A stretch of DNA of 64,000 bases from Vespula vulgaris (Eukaryota > Arthropoda > Insecta > Hymenoptera > Vespidae), in NCBI RefSeq assembly GCF_905475345.1, contig NC_066587.1, forward strand, positions 10,097,070 to 10,161,069, in the 5' to 3' direction. This document shows positions 55,441 through 64,000 of the stretch, one piece after another. A model generated the notes under the pieces. It was not told where the DNA came from. It worked only from the letters and a program-made list of their open reading frames with translations, and made no database searches. The position numbers and the translations under genes were made by a program. Positions within the stretch are counted from its first letter, which is position 1, and every line of letters begins with the position of its first letter.

Positions 55441-58400
55441 GGTGTGCGGGCTCACCGCGGCCCGCATTCGCGTGTGCGAGCTCACCGCGGCCCGCGCTCG
55501 CGTGTGCGAGTTCACCGCGGCCCGCGCTGGCGTGTGCAAGCTCACAGCGGCCCGCGCTGGCGTGTGCGAGCTCACCGCGACCCGCACTGGCTTTTTTCGA
55601 GCTCACCGCGGCCCGCGCTCAGGCGTGCGGGCTCACCGCGGCCCGCGCTCGCGTGTGCGAGCTCACCGCGGCCCGCGCCGGCGATTTCCGAGCTAACCGC
55701 GCCCAACGCGCACGCGCGCGAGCTAAACGCGGCTCGCGCTGGCGTGTGCGAGCTCACCGCGCCCCGCGCGCGCTCGCGCGAGCTCACCGCGACCCGCGCC
55801 GGCGATTTCCGAGCTCACCGCGTCCCGCGCGCGCGCGCGCGAGCTAACCGCGGCTCGCGCTGGTGTGTGCGATCTCACCAGGGCCAACGCTGTCGTGTGC
55901 GAGCTCACCGCGGGTCGCGCTGGCGTGTGCTAGCTCACCGCGGTCCGCGCTCGCGTGTACGAGCTTACCGCGGCCCGCGCTGGCGTGTGCGAGCTCGCCG
56001 CGCCCCGCGCGCGCGCGCACGAGCTCCCCGCGGCTCGCGGCGGCGATTTCCAAGCTCACCGCGGTCCGCGCTCGCGCACGCGAGCTAACGGCGGCCAGCG
56101 ACGGCGTATTTCAAGCTCACCGCGGCCCGCGGTGGCGTGTACGATCTCACCGCGGTCCGCGCTGGCGTGTGCAAGCTCACCGCGACCCGCGCTGGCGTTT
56201 TTCGAGCTTACCGCGGCTCGCGCTGCCGTGTGGGATCTCACCGCGGCCCGCGCTCGCATGTGCGTGTTCACCGCGGCCCGCGCCGGCGATTTCCGAGCTC
56301 ACCGCGGCCCGCTCTGGCGATGTCCGAGCTCACCGCGGCCCGCGCTGGCTTGTGCGATCTCACCGCGGTCCGCGCTGTCGTGTGCGAGCTCACCGCGGCC
56401 CGCGCTGGCGTGTGGGATCTCACCGCGGCCCGCATTCGCGTGTGCGAGCTCACCGCGGCCCGCGCTCGCGTGTGCGAGTTCACCGCGGCCCGCGCTGGCG
56501 TGTGCAAGCTCACAGCGGCCCGCGCTGGCGTGTGCGAGCTCACCGCGACCCGCACTGGCTTTTTTCGAGCTCACCGCGGCCCGCGCTCAGGCGTGCGGGC
56601 TCACCGCGGCCCGCGCTCGCGTGTGCGAGCTCACCGCGGCCCGCGCCGGCGATTTCCGAGCTAACCGCGCCCAACGCGCACGCGCGCGAGCTAAACGCGG
56701 CTCGTGCTGGCGTGTGCGAGCTCACCGCAAATCGCACTAGCGTTATTCGAGCTCACCGCTGCCCGCGCTCATGTGTGCGGGCTCAACGCGGCCCGCGCTC
56801 GTGTGTGGGATCTCACCGCGACCCGCACTGGCTTTTATCGAGCTCACCGCGGCCCGCGCTCAGGTGTGCGGGCTCACCGCGGCACGCCCTCGCGTGTGAG
56901 AGTTCACCACGGCCAACGCTGTCGTGTGCGAGCTCACCGCGCCCCGCGCGCGCTCGCGCGAGCTCACCGCGACCCGCGCCGGCGATTTCCGAGCTCACCG
57001 CGTCCCGCGCGCGCGCGCGCGAGCTAACCGCGGCTCGCGCTGGTGTGTGCGAGCTCACCAGGGCCAACGCTGTCGTGTGCGAGCTCACCGCGGGTCGCGC
57101 TGGCGTGTGCTAGCTCACCGCGGTCCTCGCTCGCGTGTACGAGCTTACCGCGGCCCGCGCTGGCGTGTGCGAGCTCGCCGCGCCCCGCGCGCGCGCGCAC
57201 GAGCTCCCCGCGGCTCGCGCCGGCGATTTCCAAGCTCACCGCGGTCCGCGCTCGCGCACGCGAGCTCACCGCGGCCAGCGACGGCGTATTTCAAGCTCAC
57301 CGCGGCCCGCGGTGGCGTGTACGATCTCACCGCGGTCCGCGCTGGCGTGTGCAAGCTCACCGCGACCCGCGCTGGCGTTTTTCGAGCTTACCGCGGCTCG
57401 CGCTGCCGTGTGGGATCTCACCGCGGCCCGCGCTCGCATGTGCGTGTTCACCGCGGCCCGCACCGGCGATTTCCGAGCTCACCGCGGCCCGCTCTGGCGA
57501 TGTCCGAGCTCACCGCGGCCCGCGCTGGCTTGTGCGATCTCACCGCGGTCCGCGCTCGCGCGCGCGAGCTCAACGCGGCCCGAGCCGGCGTTTTCCGAGA
57601 TCACCGCGCCCCGCGCTCGCGCGCGCGAACTCACCGCGGCGCGCAACGGCGATTTCCGAGCTCACCGCGCCCCGCGCTCGCGTGTGCGAGTTCACCGCGG
57701 CCCGCGCTGGCGTTTGCCAGCTCACCGCGGCCCGCGCTGGCCTGTGCGAGCTCACCGCGGCCCGCACCGGCGATTTCCGAGCTCACCGCGGCCCGCTCTG
57801 GCGATGTCCGAGCTCACCGCGGCCCGCGCTGGCTTGTGCGAGCTCACCGCGGCCCGCGCTGTCGTGTGCGAGCTCACCGCGGCCCGCGCTGGCGTGTGGG
57901 ATCTCACCGCGGCCCGCATTCGCGTGTGCGAGCTCACCGCGGCCCGCGCTCGCGTGTGCGAGTTCACCGCGGCCCGCGCTGGCGTGTGCAAGCTCACAGC
58001 GGCCCGCGCTGGCGTGTGCGAGCACACCGCGACCCGCACTGGCTTTTTTCGAGCTCACCACGGCCCGCGCTCAGGCGTGCGGGCTCACCGCGGCCCGCGC
58101 TCGCGTGTGCGAGCTCACCGCGGCCCGCGCCGGCGATTTCCGAGCTAACCGCGCCCAACGCGCACGCGCGCGAGCTAAACGCGGCTCGTGCTGGCGTGTG
58201 CGAGCTCACCGCAAATCGCACTAGCGTTATTCGAGCTCACCGCTGCCCGCGCTCATGTGTGCGGGCTCAACGCGGCCCGCGCTCGTGTGTGGGATCTCAC
58301 CGCGACCCGCACTGGCTTTTATCGAGCTCACCGCGGCCCGCGCTCAGGTGTGCGGGCTCACCGCGGCACGCCCTCGCGTGTGAGAGTTCACCACGGCCAA

Positions 58401-59220
58401 CGCTGTCGTGTGCGAGCTCACCGCGCCCCGCGCGCGCTCGCGCGAGCTCACCGCGACCCGCGCCGGCGATTTCCGAGCTCACCGCGTCCCGCGCGCGCGC
58501 GCGCGAGCTAACCGCGGCTCGCGCTGGTGTGTGCGAGCTCACCAGGGCCAACGCTGTCGTGTGCGAGCTCACCGCGGGTCGCTCTGGCGTGTGCTAGCTC
58601 ACCGCGGTCCTCGCTCGCGTGTACGAGCTTACCGCGGCCCGCGCTGGCGTGTGCGAGCTCGCCGCGCCCCGCGCGCGCGCGCACGAGCTCCCCGCGGCTC
58701 GCGCCGGCGATTTCCAAGCTCACCGCGGTCCGCGCTCGCGCACGCGAGCTCACCGCGGCCAGCGACGGCGTATTTCAAGCTCACCGCGGCCCGCGGTGGC
58801 GTGTACGATCTCACCGCGGTCCGCGCTGGCGTGTGCAAGCTCACCGCGACCCGCGCTGGCGTTTTTCGAGCTTACCGCGGCTCGCGCTGCCGTGTGGGAT
58901 CTCACCGCGGCCCGCGCTCGCATGTGCGTGTTCACCGCGGCCCGCACCGGCGATTTCCGAGCTCACCGCGGCCCGCTCTGGCGATGTCCGAGCTCACCGC
59001 GGCCCGCGCTGGCTTGTGCGATCTCACCGCGGTCCGCGCTCGCGCGCGCGAGCTCAACGCGGCCCGAGCCGGCGTTTTCCGAGATCACCGCGCCCCGCGC
59101 TCGCGCGCGCGAACTCACCGCGGCGCGCAACGGCGATTTCCGAGCTCACCGCGCCCCGCGCTCGCGTGTGCGAGTTCACCGCGGCCCGCGCTGGCGTTTG
59201 CCAGCTCACCGCGGCCCGCG
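55441..59220. repeat. Right-domain higher-order repeat, three units
   Basis: A 1.0 to 1.5 kb unit appears three times, with starts marked by GCATTCGCGTGTGC near 55463, 56431 and 57915. Each contains CGCACTGGCTTTTTTCGAGC, CAGGCGTGCGGG, GCGCCCAACGCGCACG, GAGCTAAACGCGG, a GTGTGTGCGA or GTGTGTGCGAG monomer before CACCAGGGCC, CAACGCTGTCG, GAGCTCGCCGCGCC, CAGCGACGGCGTATTTC, GCTGCCGTGTGGG and GCTCGCATGTGCGTG. Units 2 and 3 also contain GCAAATCGCACTAGCG and GCTCATGTG. Their offset is 1484 bp (56280-57736 versus 57764-59220). Unit 1 is shorter, with offsets 968 and 1180. Confidence 0.91.
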
Positions 59221-60400
59221 CTGGCCTGTGCGAGTTTTCTGCGGCCCGCGCCGGCGTTTTTCGAGATCAACGCGGCACGCGCTGGCGTGTGGGATCTCAC
59301 CGCGGCCCGCGCTCGTGTGTGCGAGCTCACCGCGGCCCGCGCCGGCGATTTCCGAGCTCACCGCGGCACGCGTTCGCGTGTGCGAGCTCACCGCGCCCCG
59401 CGCTCGCGTGTGCGAGTTCACCGCGGCCCGCGCTGGCGTTTGCCAGCTCACCGCGTCCCGCGCTGGCCTGTGCGAGTTTTCTGCGGCCCGCGCCGGCGTT
59501 TTTCGAGATCAACGCGGCCCGCGCTGGCGTGTGGGATCTCACCGCGGCCCGCGCTCGTGTGTGCGAGCTCACCGCGGCCCGCGCCGGCGATTTCCGAGCT
59601 CACCGCGGCCAGCGCTCGCGTGTGCGAGCTCACCGCGGCCCGCGCTGTCGTGTGCGAGCTTACCGCGGCCCGCGCCGGCGTGTGCGAGCTCTCCGCGGCC
59701 CGCTCCGGCGTTTTTCGAGCACACCGCGGCCCGCTCTGGCGTGTGGGATCTCACCGCGGCCCGCGCTCGCGTGTGCGAGCTCACCGCGGCCCGCGCTGTC
59801 GTGTGCGAGCTCACCGCGGCCCGCGCTGGCGTGCGGGATATCACCGCGGCCCGCGATCGCGTGTGCGAGCTCACCGCGGGCCGCGCTCGCGTGTGCAAGC
59901 TCACCGCGGGCCGCGCTCGCGTGTGCAAGCTCATCACGGCCCGCTCCGGCGTTTTTTGAGCTCACCGCGGCCCGCGCTCGCGTGTGCGAGCTCACAGCGG
60001 CCCGCGCTCGCGTGTGCAAGCTTACCGCGGCCCGCGCTGTCGTGTGCGAGCTTACCGCGGCCCGCGCCGGGGTGTGCGAGCTCTCCGCGGCCCGCTCCGG
60101 CGTTTTTCGAGCTCACCGCGGCACGCTCTCGCGTGTTCGAGCTTACCGCAGCCCTCGCTGGCGTTTTTCGAGCTCACCGCGGCCCGCTCTGGCGTGTGGG
60201 ATCTCACCGCGGCCCGCGCTCGCGTGTGCGAGCTTACCGCAGCCCTCGCTGGCGTTTTTCGAGCTCACCGCGGCCCGCTCTGGCGTGTGGGATCTCACCG
60301 CGGCCCGCTCTGGCGTGTGGGATCTCACCGCGGCCCGCGCTTGCGTGTGCGAACTCACCGCGGCCCGCGCTGGCGTGTGCGAGCTCACCGCGGCCCGCGC
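59161..60400. repeat. Right-domain monomers with short tandem repeats
   Basis: A 242 bp, eight-monomer unit is repeated (GCGTTTGCCAGC near 59198 and 59440; GAGTTTTCTGCGG near 59231 and 59473). A single GGGCCGCGCTCG monomer ending GTGTGCAAG is doubled near 59875-59935. A 91 bp, three-monomer unit with GCTTACCGCAGCCC is doubled at 60141 and 60232. GCTCTGGCGTGTGGG is doubled near 60280-60330. CG dimers are absent. Confidence 0.9.
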
Positions 60401-63400
60401 CGGCGATTTCCGAGCTCACCGCGCCCCGCGTGCGCTTGCGCGAACTCACCGCGGCCCGCGCTGGCGTGTGCGATCGCACCACGGCCCGCGCTCGCGTGTG
60501 CGAGCTCACCGCGGCCCGCGCCGGCGATTTCCGAGCTCACCGCGGCCCGCGCTGGTGTGTGCGATCGCACCACGGCCCGCGCTCGCGTGTGCGAGCTCAC
60601 CGCGGCCCGCGCCGGCGATTTCCGAGCTCACAGCGCCCTGCGCGCGCGCGCGCGAGCTCACCGCGGGCCGCGCCGGCGATTTCCGAGCTCACCGCGTCAC
60701 GCGCTCGCGTGTGCTAGCACACCGCGGCCCGCACTGGCGTTTTTCGAACTCACCACGGCCCGCGTTGGTGTGTGCGAGCTCACCGCGGCCCGCCCTCGCG
60801 TGTGCGAGCTCACAGCGGCCCGCGCCGGCGTGTGCGAGCTCTCCGCGGCCCGCTCCGGCGTTTTTCGAGCTCACCGCGGCCCGCTCTCGCGTGTGCGAGC
60901 TTACCGCAGCCCTCGCTGGCGTTTTTCGAGCTCACCGCGGCCCGCTCTGGCGTGTGGGATCTCACCGCGGCCCGCGCTCGCGTGTGCGAGCTCACCGCGG
61001 CCCGCGCTGTCGTGTGCGAGCTCACCGCGGCCCGCGCTGGCGTGCGGGATCTCACCGCGGCCCGCGCTCGCGTGTGCGAGCTCACCGCGGGCCGCGCTCG
61101 CGTGTGCAAGCTCACCGCGGCCCGCTCTGGCGTGTGGGATCTCACCGCGGCCCGCTCTCGCGTGTGCGAGCTCACCGCGGGCGGCGCCGGCGATTTCCGA
61201 GCTCACCGCGCCCCGCGCACGCGCGCGCGAGCTCACGGCGGCACGCGCTGGCTTGTGCGAGCTCACCGCGAGCCGCACTGTCGTTTTTCGAACTCACAGC
61301 GTCTCGCGCTCAGGTTTGCGGGCTCACCGCGGCCCGCGCTTGCGTGTGCGAACTCACCGCGGCCCGCGCTGGCGTGTGCGAGCTCACCGCGGCCCGCGCC
61401 GGCGATTTCCGAGCTCACCGCGCCCCGCGTGCGCTCGCGCGAACTCATCGCGGCCCGCACCGGCGATATCCGAGCACACCGCGTCCCGCGCGCGCGCGCG
61501 CGAGCTAACCGCGGCTCGCGCTGGCGTGTGCGATCTCACCGCGACCCGCACTGGCATTTTTTTGGTCACGGCGGCACGCGCTCAGGTGTGCGGGCTCACC
61601 GCGGCACGCCCTCGCGTGTGCGAGCTCTTCGCGGCCCGCTCCGGCGTTTTTTGAGCTCACCGCGGCCCGCGCTCGCGTGTGCGAGCTCACAGCGGCCCGC
61701 GCTCGCGTGTGCGAGCTCACCGCGGGCCGCGCTGTCGTGTGCGAACTCACCGCGACCCGCCCTCGCGTGTGCGAGCTCACAGCGGACGGCGCTTGCGTTT
61801 TTTGAGCTCACCGCGTCCCGCGCCGGCGTGTGCGAGCTCTCCGCGGCCCGCTCCGGCGTTTTTCGAGCTCACCGCGGCCCGCCCTCGCGTGTGCGTGCTT
61901 ACCGCAGCCCTCGCTGGCGTTTTTCGAGCTCACCGCGGCTCGCTCTGGCGTGTGGGATCTCACCGCGGCCCGCGCTCGCGTGTGCCAGCTTCCCGCAGCC
62001 CTCGCTGGCGTTTTTCGAGCTCACCGCGGCCCGCTCTGGCGTGTGGGATCTCACCGCGGCCCGCGCTCGCGTGTGCGAGCTCACCGCGGGCGGCGCCGGC
62101 GATTTCCGAGCTCACCGCGCCCCGCGCACGCGCGCGCGAGCTCACGGCGGCTCGCGCTGGCTTGTGCGAGCTCACCGCGAGCCGCACTGTCGTTTTTCGA
62201 TCTCACAGCGGCCCGCGCTCAGGTTTGCGGGCTCACCGCGGCCCGCGCATGCGTGTGCGAACTCACCGCGGCCCGCGCTGGCGTGTGCGAGCTCACCGCG
62301 GCCCGCGCCGGCGATTTCCGAGCTCACCGCGCCCCGCGTGCGCTCGCGCGAACTCACCGCGGCCCGCGCTGGCGTGTGCGATCGCACCACGGCCCGCGCT
62401 CGCGTGTGCGAGCTCACCGCGGCCCGCGCCGGCGATTTCCGAGCTCACCGCGCCCTGCGCGAGCGCGCGCGAGCTCACCGCGGCCCGAGCCGGCGATTTC
62501 CGAGCTCAACGCGCCCCGCGCGCGCGCGCGCGAGCTCACCGCGGCCCGCGCCGGCGATTTCCGAGCTCACCGCGTCCCGCGCTCGCGCGCGCGAACTCAC
62601 CGGGGCCCGCGCCGGCGATTTCCGAGCTCACCGCGGCCCGCGCTGGTGTGTGCGATCGCACCACGGCCCGCGCTCGCGTGTGCGAGCTCACCGCGGCCCG
62701 CGCCGGCGATTTCCGAGCTCACCGCGCCCTGCGCGAGCGCGCGCGAGCTCACCGCGGCCCGCGCCGGCGATTTCCGAGCTCACCGCAGCACGCGCTCGCG
62801 TGTGCTAGCACACCGCGGCTCGCGCTGGATTGTGCGAGCTCACCGCGAGCCGCACTGTCGTTTTTCGATCTCACAGCGGCCCGCGCTCAGGTTTGCGTGC
62901 CCACCGCGGCCCGCGCTTGCGTGTGCGAACTCACCGCGGCCCGTGCTCGCGTGTGCGAGCTCACCGCAGCCCTCGCTGGCGTTTTTCGAGCTCACCGCGG
63001 CCCGCTCTGGCGTGTGGGATCTCACCGCAGCCCGCGCTGTCGTGTGCGAGCTCACCGCGGCCCGCGCTGGCGTGTGGGATCTCACCGAGGCCCGCGCTCG
63101 CGTGTGCGAGCTCACAGCGGCCCGCGCGCGCGCGCGCGAGCTCACCGCGGGCCGCGCCGGCGATTTCCGAGCTCACCGCGTCACGCGCTCGCGTGTGCTA
63201 GCACACCGCGGCCCGCACTGGCGTTTTTCGAACTCACCACGGCCCGCGTTGGTGTGTGCGAGCTCACCGCGGCCCGCCCTCGCGTGTGCGAGCTCACAGC
63301 GGCCCGCGCCGGCGTGTGCGAGCTCTCCGCGGCCCGCTCCGGCGTTTTTCGAGCTCACCGCGGCCCGCTCTCGCGTGTGCGAGCTTACCGCAGCCCTCGC

Positions 63401-64000
63401 TGGCGTTTTTCGAGCTCACCGCGGCCCGCTCTGGCGTGTGGGATCTCACCGCGGCCCGCGCTCGCGTGTGCGAGCTCACCGCGGCCCGCGCTGTCGTGTG
63501 CGAGCTCACCGCGGCCCGCGCTGGCGTGCGGGATCTCACCGCGGCCCGCGCTCGCGTGTGCGAGCTCACCGCGGGCCGCGCTCGCGTGTGCAAGCTCGCC
63601 GCGGCCCGCTCTGGCGTGTGGGATCTCACCGCGGCCCGCTCTCGCGTGTGCGAGCTCACCGCGGGCGGCGCCGGCGATTTCCGAGCTCACCGCGCCCCGC
63701 GCACGCGCGCGCGAGCTCACGGCGGCACGCGCTGGCTTGTGCGAGCTCACCGCGAGCCGCACTGTCGTTTTTCGAACTCACAGCGTCTCGCGCTCAGGTT
63801 TGCGGGCTCACCGCGGCCCGCGCTTGCGTGTGCGAACTCACCGCGGCCCGCGCTGGCGTGTGCGAGCTCACCGCGGCCCGCGCCGGCGATTTCCGAGCTC
63901 ACCGCGCCCCGCGTGCGCTCGCGCGAACTCACCGCGGCCCGCACCGGCGATATCCGAGCACACCGCGTCCCGCGCGCGCGCGCGCGAGCTAACCGCGGCT
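60401..64000. repeat. Q-type cassettes returning, running off the window
   Basis: Doubled L monomers near 60467 and 60558, Q near 60711, CGGGCCGCGCTCG and GCGGGCGGCGCC monomers, CGTGCGCTCGCGCG, an irregular ATTTTTTTGGTCACGG near 61555, L near 62379 and 62652, Q near 62805 and 63195. About 60636-61516 is repeated at 63120-64000 (offset 2484), and the second copy is cut by the window end. Only isolated CG monomers occur. Confidence 0.9.

Larger units (their letters stand above)
1..64000. repeat. GC-rich satellite array, 30/31 bp monomer, head-to-tail
   Basis: The whole window is made of one monomer family. The common core is GAGCTCACCGCGGCCCGCGC followed by a 10 or 11 base tail (TCGCGTGTGC, TGGCGTGTGC, TGTCGTGTGC, CGGCGATTTCC or TGGCGTTTTTC). 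A related monomer has GCGCCCC in the core and a tail of alternating GC. All copies read in the same direction and no inverted monomer was found. No sequence outside the family was seen: no transposon, tRNA, rRNA, promoter, terminator or ordinary gene. The organism and the satellite's published name, if it has one, are unknown to me. Long-range organisation and absence of genes point to constitutive heterochromatin of a eukaryote; this is inference. Confidence 0.96.

Noticed and set aside
1..64000. G-quadruplex array on the minus strand
   Set aside because: C runs of four occur in the dimers but are separated by runs of only two or three, and the alternating CG tracts interrupt them. I did not see four runs of three or more within short loops in a consistent way. 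A G4 predictor would be needed.

Overview
The window is one uninterrupted block of GC-rich satellite DNA. I see no gene, RNA gene, mobile element or ordinary unique sequence anywhere in it. The building block is a 30 or 31 bp monomer. Its core is GAGCTCACCGCGGCCCGCGC (SacI and SacII sites), followed by a variable tail: TCGCGTGTGC, TGGCGTGTGC or TGTCGTGTGC (30 bp monomers), CGGCGATTTCC or TGGCGTTTTTC (31 bp monomers). A second 30 bp monomer has the core GAGCTCACCGCGCCCCGCGC and a tail of pure alternating GC. Every monomer I read points the same way. GC content is roughly 80 to 85 % by hand count of the consensus units, and CpG is extremely dense (17 per 61 bp in the dimer). Such an array, tens of kb long with higher-order structure, suggests a eukaryotic nuclear chromosome (pericentromeric, subtelomeric or heterochromatic block) from a long-read assembly. 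The sequence alone does not tell me which organism, and I do not recognise the family by name.

Two kinds of territory alternate. (1) Homogeneous runs of a 61 bp dimer: one CG-tail monomer plus one GATTTCC-tail monomer, with a (CG)8 tract in each copy. (2) Diverged cassettes of about 0.3 to 2.5 kb, in which many monomer variants occur in a fixed, recognisable order. I named the cassettes by diagnostic variants: A (GACCCGAATTGG together with CAGGTGTTAGGG and GCTCATGTGTGCGGG), P (CTAGCACACTGCGG), Q (CTAGCACACCGCGG), K (TCACAACGGCTCGC with GCGTGAGCGACC) and L (GTGCGATCGCAC). These names are mine.

Layout: 1-17.99 kb is dominated by long dimer runs (the longest, 10.64-14.27 kb, holds about 59 dimers) with left-type A cassettes. 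17.99-31.3 kb is a series of Q-rich cassettes and mid-type A cassettes separated by dimer runs of 0.5 to 1.2 kb. 31.3-46.3 kb adds tandem P cassettes and a roughly 3.4 kb segment present twice about 9.3 kb apart. 46.3-54.5 kb holds P-derived cassettes in tandem. 54.5-60.4 kb is a distinct domain, almost free of dimers, with its own 1.2 to 1.5 kb higher-order repeat. 60.4-64 kb returns to Q-type cassettes and ends inside a duplicated segment.

The history visible in the sequence is repeated unequal exchange. Direct duplications range from one monomer to more than 3 kb. Nearly all length differences between copies are whole numbers of monomers (30, 61, 91, 152, 212, 242, 272, 274 bp), and several segments are chimeras of two earlier ones. 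The very long open reading frames (up to 1875 codons) follow from the high GC content and from a 61 bp period that rotates through all frames. I do not treat them as genes. Boundaries of the regions below were read by eye and should be taken as accurate to about one dimer, apart from the duplication offsets, which were anchored on shared private variants.
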